This document shows positions 55,901 through 63,281 of a stretch of DNA of 64,000 nucleotides, piece after piece (within the stretch, counting starts at the first letter, position 1; every line of letters begins with the position of its first letter). Below the pieces are notes generated by a model. It worked only from the letters and a program-made list of their open reading frames with translations, had not been told where the DNA came from and did no database searches. This DNA is from Candidula unifasciata (taxonomy: Eukaryota > Mollusca > Gastropoda > Stylommatophora > Geomitridae). Position numbers and translations under genes: made by a program. The stretch lies in NCBI GenBank assembly GCA_905116865.2, contig CAJHNH020001101.1, positions 435,001 through 499,000 on the forward strand, given 5' to 3'.

Positions 55901-58900
55901 AGCCTGGGGTAGGAGCCTGTCCTACTACTAGGCACAGCCACCAGGTGGTGGATGGTGGAAAGGCCTGTAGCTATAGAGGTTAGCCACGAATATATTGAAT
56001 AAGTGGCCATGGACCAAAACAGGTGATGGTCATTGAGAGGAGGCGAGTTAGTTGGTGGGACAGCTAACTCTATAAAATACCTCAAAACTCTACGAAATGG
56101 CCATCGGCGGGTATGAGGCGCCATAACCTCTCCCCCTGCTGCCTTGCAGGGTAAGTCTCTTTAGACAAAGGCTATTGGAGTCAAACCATATACAAACTGG
56201 CGGAAGGCAAGGGGAAACCACCGCTGTACTATCCCAAGAAAATCATGTTCAGATAACGACGTGAATGGGGATTCCAGTGGAATCACCTCGTCCGGTAGGG
56301 AGCATCATGTTCTACGGGTGATACCCGACTGTCATCCAGCTACTGTAGAAAAAGTAAATGGTAGAAACATCATGAACATTGGTACATGGAATGGCAGAAC
56401 ACTCGTACAAAATGGAAAGTTAGATAACATCAAGATGGAAATGAAAAGAATGAACATCAACATATTAGGAATTAGTGAAATGCGATGGCCAGGAGCAGGT
56501 GAAAAGTATTCAGATCAGTACAGAATTATTTACTCGGTCGGGAAGGAATATAGTAAAGGAGTTGGTATTATTTTGGATCAAAATAACTCAAAAACTGTGA
56601 AAGGATTTTGGACAATATCAGATAGAGTACTATTAGTAAAACTTCTTGGCAGACCGTTTGACATCAACTTAATACAGATTTATGCCCCAACAGCAGATAG
56701 TTCAGAGGAAGATATTGACACATTTTATGATGAGTTAGACATGGCTGTTGATCAATGCAAAAATTGTGAAGTAACAATGGTACTTGGAGATTTTAACGCG
56801 AAAATAGGAAGTGAAAAAGTGTTCGGAATAACGGGTGGCTATGGCCTAGGAGAAAAGAATGTGAGAGGTGACAGACTAATAGCATGGGCTGAGTCACGCA
56901 GCATGATAATAGGTTTAAACACCATCCTCGAAGATTATGGACTTGGAAAAGTCCCAGTGATAATGTCCGCAATCAGATTGATTATATTTTGATTTCAAGA
57001 AGATTCCGGAGCAGCTTAGTTGGAGCAAAAACTAGACCAGGAGCAGACTGCTTTAGTGACCATGTTCCAGTTGTAGGAAAAATTAGAATAAAACTAAAGA
57101 ACATTAGAAAAACACCACAGAACATCAAGTTAAATTTAGGAATTCTTAGAACGGATAAAGAAATTAAGGACCAGTACAATGTCACTGTACAAAACCGGTA
57201 TAATGCAATGGAAATTATACAGACTATTGATGAACAGTGGGATATGTTGCGTGAGTCAATTCAGCAGACATCTAAAGAGACAATCCCACCAACCCATAGA
57301 GTTGCAAAAAAGAAATGGATGTCAACCGAAATTCTACAGTTGATGGATGAAAGAAGGAAGAAAAAGAATGATAAAGAAGAATACTCTAGAATACAAAAAG
57401 AAATAGTGAACAAATGCAATTCCATGTACCAAAAGATAAATATGTTAACAGGAAAGATGACACGTAACAGCACTGGATGTTTGAAATCAAAAGATGGTGA
57501 CTTATTAATGGGACATAGTAATATAATTAACAGATTGTCAGAGTAAATAGGGGAATTGTATGATGATAATAGACCAGATGTAGAACTGCAGACCAACAAT
57601 GATGGTCCACCAACAATGACTGCAGAAGTTGAGGATGCAATACATCATATGAAGAAAGGAAAAGCACCCGGGCCAGACAACATCTCACTGGAAGAAATGG
57701 AAGCACTGGGAGATTTTGGAATTGAAATAATAACTAAACTTTTAAATGATATTTATAATAGTGGGTATATTCCAAATGACCTTTTAAAATTCATATTTAT
57801 AGCTCTGCCTAAGAAACCAGGCACTATAAAATGTGAAGACCATCGCACAATAAGTTCTATGAGTCACATGACTAAGAATTTACTTAGAATAATTATGAGA
57901 AGAATGAGAAACAAAATTAAACCAGAAATCAGCGATGAACATGTGGATTTGTAGAAGGAAAAGGTACAAAAAATGCCATATACATCTTAAGGACATTGTC
58001 AGAAAGAGCTATAGAAGTAAAGACTGATTTGTACATATGCTTCATAGACTATACAAAAGCATTTGACTGTGTGAAGCATGAAGAAGTAATCAAACTGTTA
58101 GAAAAATTAAACATTGATGGGAAAGATCTACGAATAATAAAGAATACGTATTGGCAGCAAACAGCAGCTATAAGAATTAACAACTGTTTAGGTACATTTC
58201 AAAGCATAAAGAGGGGCGTACGACAAGGATGTGTACTGTCACCTGATTTGTTTTCAATATACAGTGAATATATAATGAGAGCTTTAATTGGTATGCCCGG
58301 AATTGTGGTTGGTGGGCACAATATAAACAATTTAAGTTATTCTGATAACACAGTCTTGATAGCAGCAAGTCAGAAAGAACTACAGGAAATGATAGACATT
58401 GTGGTGTTAGAAAGTGGAAGAATGGGCCTCAGTTTGAATAATGGGAAGACACAACTAATAGTGGTATCAAAGAAACAAATTATTCCTAAGTGTGTAATAA
58501 AAGTTGATGGTGTTATTTTAGGACAAGTACAAAAATTTAAGTATCAGATAACATCAGATGGAAGATGCATAACTGAGATAAGAAATAGAATAGGACAAGC
58601 AAAAACTGCATTTTATAAAATGAAAAACATCTTGTACAATATATCCTTGTCATTGAGAGTTAGAAAAAGAATTCTTGCTTGCTACATACATCCAGTTTTA
58701 ACATATGGCTGTGAATCCTGGACAATCGGTAAGCAGGCCAAACAATTTCTGGAGGTCTCGGAGATGTGGTTTTACAGAAGAATGCTTAGAATACCTTGGA
58801 CAGCTAAAAAGAGCAACCAAGAGGGTTTGAAAGAGGCGGGAGCCCGAAGACAACCTATCACAGACATCACAAGGAGACAGTCATCATTTTTCGGCCATGT

Positions 58901-60418
58901 TATGAGAAGAGGGAAAATAGAACATGTTGTGATCACTGGAAAGATATGTGGAAAGAGAGATAGAGGAAGACAACGAGAGAAAATACATGCTGCAGGAGAT
59001 CGCAGATTATGGAGAGGCATGATTGCCCACGCCAGTCGGCAAGGCACCTGATGATAATGATGATACTTGCAGACCGCTACAGTCTTCAAGTAACCTCTAG
59101 TCTAATGCAGTGGCTGTGATTATGTCTCTGTTTCCTTGTGTGTTGATGGTACTGATAATTCTGCTTGATGTGTATGTGCGGATGCACATCACATTGTGTG
59201 TATGTTTATATACAAACACACCCAAAACAAACACACTACACACCTGATACCTCCTTAGAAATAATCTCACCACCTTAATAGGACCGTGAAGACTTTTGAA
59301 AAAAATGAGAAATTTCTTCTAGTATTTATATTATTAGATTTATGTTTCCTCTCACCCTAAGTTAGACAGCTGGCTGCATATAAAGATATTGTTAAAGAAG
59401 CGTCCTTTCAGTTGTAACTTTAATTTTGGGAATAGAAAATAATTACAGTCCATGCCTCACATAGATTAATTAGTTGCCATTTATGACATGTTTATTAACA
59501 GGCAGTGGGTTGGTTCTTTTTTGTATTTCTTCTCAAGAATGAAGCCCTGAAACCCACATGGGGAAACAGGGTATGTAGCTGTGTAGTTAATTGTGCTGTT
59601 TTGTCTGCCCACAGAGTTTGTCCAGCCATGCCAAGAACAGAGATATCCTTTCAGCCCCGATGCCGACAATTCCAGCCCTAGGCATCTCCTCAAGATCCGA
59701 CCCGAAGATTCGATATACAAAACGTAGTGTGAACGAAGTTGCTACCAAAAATCTAAATTCAGTCTTCCCATGGAAAAGTTACTCCAAACAGGGCTCCCCC
59801 AGCCCAGATAAAGATGGAGTTAACAGAAATGGAGAGGAGGAAGAAAGGAGAAAAATGTTTCCATCTCAGGATGATAAAACAAATGCTTTCATGGACTCAT
59901 TAGCACAGAGGATTAACTACATGACCAGCAAGATTGCATCCATGAGCAATTCAGTCATTCAGGTCAACGGAAGTCAAGACCACGGACCGAGACCAACTTC
60001 TGGAGATGTTCCCAGAAGTAAATCCACTTACAGTGCCGAGGATAACTCTGAAGATTCTGGGCTACCAACCCATGATGTTAGTCATGTTGCCTCAGAGTTA
60101 GCAACCCCTGACGATGGCCTGGGCATTCTGGGCCAGAATGATAACCAGACTCCTTCCAAATGTGCCAGCCCCAGATCCCCAAAGTCTTCCAGCTCTGCAG
60201 CATCCTCAAAAGTCTCCAGCCCTTCCAAATCAAAACACGATGACTTACTGGATGAGGAAGCTGATGCTTGCATAATTGAAGCTAGCCACCGGGGTTTCTC
60301 TATTCTCCATGCTCTCCAGGAAAGACACCGACGGAGCATGTATCTGGAAGATGTTGCCGTGGAGAATCCACCAGTGGAAGAAATTGTTTCCACATCTGAA
60401 GTCTTATCTCAAGTCTGA
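37766..60418 (+). CDS. Ankyrin-repeat protein, nine coding exons, predicted N-myristoylated
   Basis: Predicted 570-aa protein. Exons: 37766-37882, 42623-42718, 43399-43497, 45064-45162, 48510-48641, 50565-50666, 51289-51387, 52347-52511 and 59615-60418. All have AG/GT borders and all introns are phase 0. Residues 1-39 hold MGQAGSK (fits the N-myristoylation pattern with Gly2 and Ser6) and a capping repeat. Residues 40-248 hold six ankyrin repeats, e.g. NGWTPLHCAAYYAHSTAVEV and TKWTALHWAADCGNAEMVYL; repeat 4 is enlarged to 44 aa. Residues 249-303 start with a C-cap (RGEMASDRAKNEDLKEMLE). Residues 304-570 are Ser/Asp/Lys-rich and look disordered, with no domain I recognise. Ankyrin repeats bind proteins; the partner and function are unknown. 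The start has A at -3 and G at +4. I do not recognise the orthologue. It runs divergently from the Rab20-like gene. Confidence 0.85.
38127..38259. mobile_element. piggyBac-like MITE (copy 3)
   Basis: 133 bp between intact TTAA sites (38123-38126 and 38260-38263). Its termini are CTCTTTGAGTCCCAGGG and CCTTGGGACTCAAAGAG. Same orientation as copy 2, opposite to copy 1. It lies in ankyrin intron 1. Confidence 0.9.
38270..39045 (+). mobile_element. Non-LTR retrotransposon ORF C-terminus with (GAT)n tail
   Basis: Encodes KVTDHFTLLGSNFDSQGG, then NAFENKCLRKNTNRKWN, then MQRRWRYIGQTLRRNERRMTK, then EIERVACNRA, the order found in the region after the LINE RT domain. It has stops near 38567 and 38590 and ends in (GAT)n at 39028-39041. 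Confidence 0.78.
39195..39385 (-). mobile_element. Family A SINE, degraded
   Basis: Plus-strand GACCAATTGGCAATGCTTGGATGATATAGTCAACATCATG and TACTTCCCAGGACATTACCAGGTACTCATTTGACTTG parallel other minus-oriented copies. Confidence 0.65.
39486..39794. mobile_element. hAT-like MITE
   Basis: Imperfect terminal inverted repeats CAGTGGTTTTCAAC and GTTGAAAACAACTA. Flanking 8-mers GGCTAGCA and ATCTAGCA agree at 6 of 8 positions. The interior carries C and G runs. Confidence 0.65.
39800..40350 (+). other. Ankyrin intron 1, weak LINE-like tail
   Basis: 40080-40292 has a degraded LINE-like C-terminal pattern and ends in GATGATGATG. It is too decayed to assign. Confidence 0.3.
40683..41063. mobile_element. 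hAT-like MITE carrying an expanded C-rich array
   Basis: Exact 8-bp TSD CCCTAGAG at 40675-40682 and 41064-41071. Termini CAGTGATTCCCAATC and GTTTGGGAAACATTG form imperfect TIRs. The middle (about 40790-41025) is a degenerate repeat of ACAATCAAATTG plus C runs, including 46 consecutive C at 40881-40926. Confidence 0.82.
41064..41199. other. Possible remnant of an outer hAT-like element
   Basis: GAGAACCACTG at 41092-41102 looks like a hAT terminus, with a possible partner CAATAGTTCCCAG near 40351. The flanking 8-mers do not agree. Confidence 0.3.
41200..41272 (+). mobile_element. Family A SINE fragment
   Basis: Contains AAAAGTGCCTAGCATAATGCTGACCACAACACCC, then GCTCATTGGTCTATAAAAA. Confidence 0.65.
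41273..42622. other. Ankyrin intron 1, nothing recognised
   Basis: No gene or repeat family recognised beyond pyrimidine-rich stretches. Confidence 0.4.
42623..42718 (+). CDS. Ankyrin gene, coding exon 2 (repeat 1)
   Basis: Acceptor TTTTTCAG, donor GTGAGT. Encodes a 32-aa repeat: HACSPIHVASQGKHEVVQLL, then IDAGCDLTVVDS. Confidence 0.88.
42780..43108 (+). mobile_element. Family C repeat
   Basis: Shares ACTCACTGCCTCCCCAACAAGCATGTCGTA, GGCAAGTAACCACAAGTCTGC, GTGCACGCAGCACTCATGTTCTGGAAC and TTTACAGCCGGTGAACC with 32285-32526. No (GAA)n tail remains. Confidence 0.8.
43112..43345. repeat. 86-bp tandem repeat, 2.6 copies
   Basis: The unit begins TGTTTAAGCAGTGGAGGAGA and includes TTTGAGTGAGTTGACTGAATG. 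Copies start at about 43112, 43198 and 43284, immediately after the family C repeat. Confidence 0.88.
43399..43497 (+). CDS. Ankyrin gene, coding exon 3 (repeat 2)
   Basis: Acceptor CTTTCTAG, donor GTAACT. Encodes a canonical 33-aa repeat: RGNSAVHHAAMQGHADIIQM, then LSDAGADINTQDK. Confidence 0.92.
43682..43925. repeat. 18-bp minisatellite in ankyrin intron 3
   Basis: About 13 copies of GCCATCCAGGCATACATT with scattered variants. It is stop-free in several frames because the period is divisible by three. Confidence 0.95.
43926..44113 (+). mobile_element. R1 LINE 3' end
   Basis: GAGAGACATTGGAAGGGTCAG, GGTAGAGGCAGACCAAGAGAG and CGACGCCAGTTGGCAGGGCAAATGATGATGATGA match the R1 3' terminus. Confidence 0.78.
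44200..44640. repeat. Degenerate ~55-bp tandem array in ankyrin intron 3
   Basis: Irregular units such as CATTCTCTACATATTATTAT, ATATGGCTATTTTCTACAAT and TTATAGACC. Confidence 0.75.
45064..45162 (+). CDS. Ankyrin gene, coding exon 4 (repeat 3)
   Basis: Acceptor TACTTACAG, donor GTAAGG. Encodes a canonical 33-aa repeat with the TPLHCAA signature. Confidence 0.93.
45325..45645 (-). mobile_element. Family C repeat, degraded
   Basis: Complement of the family: GTCTGTTGGTTCCTCACCTCTCAGGCAGATGCATCC, then CCTCTAGTTAGTCAGC, then GGTGACATGAAAACCATACTGGGAG. Confidence 0.72.
45646..46432. other. Ankyrin intron 4, mostly unassigned
   Basis: 46180-46340 weakly resembles plus-sense family C. Nothing else is recognised. 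Confidence 0.4.
46433..47384 (+). mobile_element. mariner transposon with internal deletion (copy 1)
   Basis: Bounded by TA (46431-46432 and 47385-47386). TIRs of about 23 bp start CAAGGTCCGACAATTAAGTA. Broken frames encode a mariner transposase N-terminal helix-turn-helix part (AIIKFCLKLSKSAIATVQMM), then ...NRETLHKVLVQDFGQKK, then directly the C-terminal SPDLSPCDYFLFPKLK part. The stretch with the first two catalytic acidic residues is missing. At 952 bp it is about 350 bp shorter than a typical mariner of about 1.3 kb. Many stops make it dead. Confidence 0.9.
47385..47774. other. Ankyrin intron 4, nothing recognised
   Basis: AT-rich, no feature. Confidence 0.4.
47775..47995 (+). mobile_element. 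Family F tRNA-like SINE
   Basis: Head GTCTCTGTGATGGAGTGGTCAAACC followed by GCACCCTGAAGGTCGTG, shared with 18600-18775. The body has GGAGCTATGTTGGATAAAACC. Confidence 0.6.
48212..48388. mobile_element. hAT-like MITE, 177 bp
   Basis: Termini CAGGGTTATTCA and TGAATATCCCTG are inverted repeats. Flanking 8-mers GCCTACGC (48204-48211) and ACCTACGC (48389-48396) agree at 7 of 8. It lies in ankyrin intron 4, about 120 bp before exon 5. Confidence 0.82.
48510..48641 (+). CDS. Ankyrin gene, coding exon 5 (enlarged repeat 4)
   Basis: Acceptor ATTTTTAG, donor GTATAT. 44 aa: DGRSALIETARSKNYEDEKI, then LGEIARKLINAGCDVNLKCA, then DLGE. About 11 residues are inserted in the first helix or loop relative to a standard repeat. 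Confidence 0.88.
48795..48975 (-). mobile_element. Family C repeat, partial
   Basis: Complement blocks AAGTCCTAGTTGTTC, TTCTGGACTTTGGCCTTATTCCAGG and TTGGTTCCTTGCCACTTGGGCAGATGCACTC. Confidence 0.72.
49159..49539 (-). mobile_element. Family B tRNA-derived SINE, full length
   Basis: Flanked by CATGTAAACTGTAA (49145-49158) and CATGCAAACTGTAA (49540-49553), 13 of 14 matching. In sense it starts GGGTGCTGCGTGGTCTCGAGG with a B box-like GGGTTCAATCTCC. About 300 bp of body shared with 2830-3200 follow. The flank is itself mildly repetitive, so the TSD is probable rather than certain. Confidence 0.82.
49750..50545. repeat. Direct duplication plus degenerate ~40-bp array in ankyrin intron 5
   Basis: About 49760-49980 and 50190-50370 share GGAATATATACATACAAA, ACAGTCAAACTGTTTGACA and GCTACATTTTTAAAA. 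From 50330 to 50545 units like GAACTATTTTAAATACAAGT and AAAATGGAAATACT repeat loosely. Confidence 0.75.
49975..50045 (+). mobile_element. Isolated tRNA-like SINE head
   Basis: GTGGCTGTCGATGTGAACG and a perfect B box GGGTTCGATCCC at about 50013-50024. It does not fold into a convincing tRNA by eye. Confidence 0.35.
50565..50666 (+). CDS. Ankyrin gene, coding exon 6 (repeat 5)
   Basis: Acceptor TGTTACAG, donor GTGAGT. 34 aa with TGLMFAAYHNHVDVATAFIE; it has four cysteines. Confidence 0.9.
50776..51063 (+). mobile_element. Family C repeat with 11-bp TSD
   Basis: Exact TSD GTTATATTGAA at 50765-50775 and 51064-51074. It starts CCCAAGGTGTAGGTTCCTGG, contains GGAACCAACAGTCTGCAC and ACGCAACACTTAGGTTCTGGAAC, and ends GGTGAGCGCAAAGAAAAAAGAAGAA. 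Confidence 0.9.
51289..51387 (+). CDS. Ankyrin gene, coding exon 7 (repeat 6)
   Basis: Acceptor TTTTCAG, donor GTGAGT. 33 aa with TALHWAADCGNAEMVYLLLD, a textbook repeat. Confidence 0.93.
51435..51555 (+). mobile_element. Family C repeat, 3' fragment
   Basis: Contains GTACACGCAAAACTCAGGT, CCGCCGGAATTCACAGCCGGTGAAC and a (GAA)n tail, just after ankyrin exon 7. Confidence 0.75.
51556..52346. other. Ankyrin intron 7, nothing recognised
   Basis: A 126-codon open stretch at 51661-52041 has no motif I recognise and no splice context, so I do not call it a gene. Confidence 0.4.
52347..52511 (+). CDS. Ankyrin gene, coding exon 8 (C-cap and linker)
   Basis: Acceptor GTTTACAG, donor GTACTG. 55 aa; the first 20 residues resemble the half-repeat that closes an ankyrin stack. 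A Ser/Ala-rich linker follows. Confidence 0.82.
52696..52932. mobile_element. hAT-like MITE, 237 bp
   Basis: Termini CAGTGGTTCTCAACC and GGTTGAGAACTGCTG form TIRs of about 15 bp. TSDs ACCTAAAC (52688-52695) and ACCTAAGC (52933-52940) agree at 7 of 8. The termini are typical of hAT non-autonomous elements. Same family as 11827-12161. Confidence 0.9.
52960..53240 (-). repeat. Triplicated LINE fragment, ~64-bp unit
   Basis: CACTAGATGGCTGAATCATT followed by TCATTCTTTGTCTGTCAATA occurs three to four times in tandem. The complement encodes the DYIDRQRMKWFSHL-like block also seen at 6704-7112. Confidence 0.85.
53440..53790 (-). mobile_element. RTE-like LINE, post-RT fragment
   Basis: The minus strand encodes about 110 intact residues: QYDMRINTMKTEVMKIGMKY, then VKQVQEFKYLGSILTEDGRL, then DREIEVRVQKANAVTYQL, a conserved segment after the RT active site. 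It is truncated at both ends. Confidence 0.85.
54195..54315 (-). mobile_element. Family A SINE fragment
   Basis: ATAGTCGGCACTCCTTGGATGATGATGTCACTATCTTG and GGCTCAGTTGACTTTGGCACCCAGGTC parallel minus-oriented family A copies. Confidence 0.6.
54350..54640 (-). mobile_element. Family C repeat
   Basis: Complement blocks AGAAAGTCTTGTTTGTTCATTCACTTC, CCAGAACTTGAGTTTTGCCTGCACA, TATTGGTTCCTCACCTCTCATGCAGATGCACTC and CCCAGGAACCCACACTGG. Confidence 0.8.
54754..55689 (-). mobile_element. mariner transposon with internal deletion (copy 2)
   Basis: 936 bp between TA (54752-54753 and 55690-55691), with TIRs CAAGGTCC(G/A)ACAATTAAGTA. In minus sense it encodes KQSMESKATTFIYDLATFHS, then NAPRPGRQIYVRNDEFTAKV and MVDESSINRETIHKILVQDF, and joins to the C-terminal region at the same place as copy 1 (near 55070). 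No catalytic core remains. It lies in ankyrin intron 8. Confidence 0.9.
55690..55889. other. Ankyrin intron 8, nothing recognised
   Basis: Short gap between the mariner copy and the LINE. Confidence 0.35.
55890..59065 (+). mobile_element. R1: nearly full-length RTE-type LINE, inactive
   Basis: A leader (55890-56260) is followed by one long broken ORF to about 59051. The endonuclease shows NIGTWNGRTL, GISEMRWPG, LGDFNAKIG and SDHVPVVGKI. The linker has PPTHRVAKKKW. RT blocks: KGKAPGPDNISLE, FIDYTKAFDCVKHEE, GVRQGCVLSPDLF, and YSDNTVL in place of YADDTVL. The tail has SDGRCITEI, SFFGHVMRRGKIEH and a (GAT)n end at 59050-59063. Damage: a frameshift near 56960, TAA at 57544-57546 and a frameshift near 57945. 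The altered YADD box alone would abolish polymerase activity. The 5' boundary is uncertain. Confidence 0.9.
59066..59614. other. Ankyrin intron 8, 3' end
   Basis: Short GT-rich stretch near 59170-59220. 59386-59440 repeats a stretch of the mariner-like sequence near 54965 (GATATTGTTAAAGAAGCGTC...). No gene. Confidence 0.45.
59615..60418 (+). CDS. Ankyrin gene, last coding exon (disordered tail)
   Basis: Acceptor GCCCACAG, in frame with exon 8. Encodes 267 aa: a basic part (KIRYTKRSVNEVATK), an acidic EEEERRK run, an amphipathic stretch (NAFMDSLAQRINYMTSKIAS), a Ser/Pro/Lys block (SPRSPKSSSSAASSKVSSPS) and a final HALQERHRRSMYLED segment. TGA at 60416-60418. Confidence 0.85.
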   Translation, partial: SLSSHAKNRDILSAPMPTIPALGISSRSDPKIRYTKRSVNEVATKNLNSVFPWKSYSKQGSPSPDKDGVNRNGEEEERRKMFPSQDDKTNAFMDSLAQRINYMTSKIASMSNSVIQVNGSQDHGPRPTSGDVPRSKSTYSAEDNSEDSGLPTHDVSHVASELATPDDGLGILGQNDNQTPSKCASPRSPKSSSSAASSKVSSPSKSKHDDLLDEEADACIIEASHRGFSILHALQERHRRSMYLEDVAVENPPVEEIVSTSEVLSQV

Positions 60419-61672
60419 TGAAGCAATATTACTCTGTGGTTCATGTTTCAGAGCCTTATAATCAATAGTAAGCTGCAATTTTTCTATTCCCCTTCCCCAC
60501 CCTTTTCTTCTTTCTCTTGACATAGATAAACGTCACACAGTAAAAACACTGCAACATTGTTTAGCCACACTGCACCTAGTTGATTACTTGTGATCATAAT
60601 CTTGTCTAGCAGCAGCTGTACATACTTTTAGACCGTACTTATTGTTAACTGTTTAACCTTTTGTAGATAAACCTTACAGTTTAATGGTAAACTTTCCAGC
60701 TGAAATGTTATATATTAGGTTTTGGAATGGCAGCAAGAGAATATTTTACCTAACTCTTTGAGAATGGTTAATTCTAACTAATAGAGTTCTCTTTAAGAAC
60801 TCTTAAATCTAATTCCAGTCTTTTGAGACCTCTTTGAGTAAATACAGAAGATTAGGTCATTTAACACATTAAAAGACAACACTTTTGTAAACCAAGTTGG
60901 AGGGAAAAGTCAATGACAAGAGCTAGACAGTGATAAAGTAGGATGATCGCACCAAGAGATTGACGCACAGCATGTGAGAGAGAGTACAGTCAAAACAAGA
61001 GACAGAGTGTTAAAGATCCATTTCAGCCAGCCTTCATTGTTGAGACCATCTGATTAAAGTAAAATATTAATAAAAAAAATAAAAAAAAAAACTTGATGTA
61101 TTACACATAATATATTCTTAATTAAATTAGCTACCTTTTTCTAATAAGTATCTGTGAAAATAAATATCTAATTGCAAAGTTATTTTTCTAAAAGAGGTTA
61201 TTTCTCTAGGAAAAATATGATCTAAATAGAGTTCCTCTCCTTCTCATGAAGCCTAAAGGTACACACTGTCTGTGTTAATTAAACAAATGATTACAAAAAA
61301 TATTGAAATAACCCTCCTGGTCAAGCTGCCTTGAAAACCAATATATGAATCATTTCCCCTTTTGGTTTGTGTTGTAAACTGTTGTTTCCAATGCTGGAGT
61401 TTTCTCCTTGTTCTTGTTATTACCATGGTTTCTCTCAGAAACATTGGCATTTGAATCAGTGTTCAGATATTCCATGAAACTTTGTTACACAACTGCACAA
61501 TGAACTTTTTCTTCTGGTAGTCTTTGGAGTATGGGGAAAATGTGGACATTTGGTAGATTTTTGAATGACATGTTGAGATTATTTGGTAGTGTGAAATAAA
61601 ATGACCCCCCCATTATGCCATTGGCACATGGTCCTAGACACATTTTTTTTTTTTAGAAACAAATTCATTGAA
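60419..61672 (+). other. Probable ankyrin gene 3' UTR
   Basis: Non-coding, AT-rich and largely repeat-free. An AATAAA at 61069-61074, followed by an A-rich run, is a candidate polyadenylation signal about 650 bp after the stop. A later cluster of AATAAA lies at 62862-62875. Confidence 0.45.
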
Positions 61673-61915
61673 CACAAGCTGGGAAGGAAAAATAAGAAAA
61701 AATCACACAGAAACAATCTAGTATTTTGACCTCAGTATTTATCAGCAAGCAAACGCAAGCTGGGAAGAAAAAATACGAAAAAAATCACACAGAAACAATC
61801 TAGTATTTTGACCTCAGTATTTATCAGCAAGCAACGCAAGCTGGGAAGGAAAAAAAAAGGAAAAATCACACAGAAACAATCTAGTATTTTGACCTCAGTA
61901 TTTATCAGCAAGCAA
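61673..61915. repeat. Three-copy ~82-bp tandem repeat
   Basis: The unit contains CGCAAGCTGGGAAGGAAAAA, AATCACACAGAAACAATCTA and GTATTTTGACCTCAGTATTT. Copies start at about 61673, 61753 and 61836. Confidence 0.93.
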
Positions 61916-61929
61916 CACAAGAATGCAAG

Positions 61930-62185
61930 CCACAGTGTAGCAGCTAGACACTCACCTTTGTTCTGAAAGTCTAGGGTGTAAATCCACATTGATTCAGATT
62001 TTGTCTTCAAAATTGACCTGGCTCCCAGGTCGACCCAGCCTAAAATGGGAATCGAGTAATGTTCTGGGATGTAAAGGCAGCCAGCAGGATGTTGAAAACA
62101 TGACCCGCTGTGCGCCGATTGGTCTAAAAATGTAGGTCTGACAGTATGTGCCCACTGGAGTAAAATGGGTCCTTTACTTTTATTA
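61930..62185 (+). mobile_element. Family A SINE, nearly complete
   Basis: Head CACAGTGTAGCAGCTAGACACTCACC (A box-like), then GGTCGACCCAGCCTAAAATGGGAATCG, GCAGCCAGCAGGATGTTG and GCGCCGATTGGTCTA, ending GGGTCCTTTACTTTTATT. Confidence 0.82.
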
Positions 62186-62986
62186 CCTTCCACTCAAACA
62201 AAAATCCTAGATGAAGAACTAAAGCATACATCAACACACCCCCCCCCCCCCCCCACCGGCCCATTAATTCTGAATGCTTTAAAAAATGGGTCAAGAACCA
62301 ATGAAAATTCCTTTTACATAGGAAACTAATAGATTAATAAACGAATGTAATAATCTACATTTGTGAGTTTAAAGAAAATATAATATGATATAGGAAAGGG
62401 ACAATAAACACAAGCAGAAACATTGAGTACATTCCCTGGTGCTTTAAGCATGTGTATCGGGTGACCTGTACTGTGACCTCATGACGTCTATACGGCTTAT
62501 GGGAAAATTTGACGTAAACTTGGCTCTAAAAAAAGCCATTAGGATCAAAAAGACATCCCCCTAAACACTTATATTTAGTTGATATATTCATATACAGGCC
62601 TACTAAACACTAGGCAGGTACACCAAAAACCAATGGAATTTGACTATGCTTTTCAAGAACAAGTCACTACAGACATGCAGATATGTGTGCATTTACGTGA
62701 CTGTGTCACTACCGAAACAGGCTAGACTGTGTCTTCTTGGGATGACAGGATTAAGCATCTTAGTCATCACATTCTCGATTATTTGTTCTGAATATTTTTT
62801 CATGTAACCCTGTACATTTTGTAACAAATTGAAGTATAAATATAATCTTTATTTGTATGAAAAATAAATAAATAAGATTTTTGAATAAAAGAAAATAATA
62901 ATATTGAGATTATTTATATGACATATATAAATGCACACACACACACACACACATTTATATATATATACACACAAACACCATTTTTA
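62186..62986. other. Downstream intergenic, nothing recognised
   Basis: C run at 62239-62254, (CA)n at 62935-62952. No gene. Confidence 0.4.
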
Positions 62987-63204
62987 CTTTAAACTGGACA
63001 CTATTCGAACCATACTGGACGATTTTTCCAACCACCCAGGAGTTTTTATATTCAAACTGGACAATTTTCTAAGCTTTTTTAAAAACATCCTAGGTAGTTT
63101 AAAAATCATCCAGTTTGATTTAAACAAAACATCATAGGTGGTTTGAACAGTATCCAGTTTCATTTGAAAATGCCCTAAATGGCTTAAATAGTGTCAAATT
63201 TAAA

Positions 63205-63205
<1 letters not shown>
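62987..63205. mobile_element. TA-flanked MITE (Tc1/mariner-like)
   Basis: 219 bp between TA dinucleotides (62985-62986 and 63206-63207). Imperfect TIRs of about 27 bp: CTTTAAACTGGACACTATTC and CTTTAAATTTGACACTATTT. The interior contains further inverted copies of ACTGGA and TCCAGT with TTTGAAC. No coding capacity. Confidence 0.72.
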
Positions 63206-63275
<70 letters not shown>

Positions 63276-63281
63276 TATATA
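63206..63281. repeat. (TA)n microsatellite
   Basis: About 37 TA units with one C interruption at 63270, starting at the MITE's TA. Confidence 0.95.
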
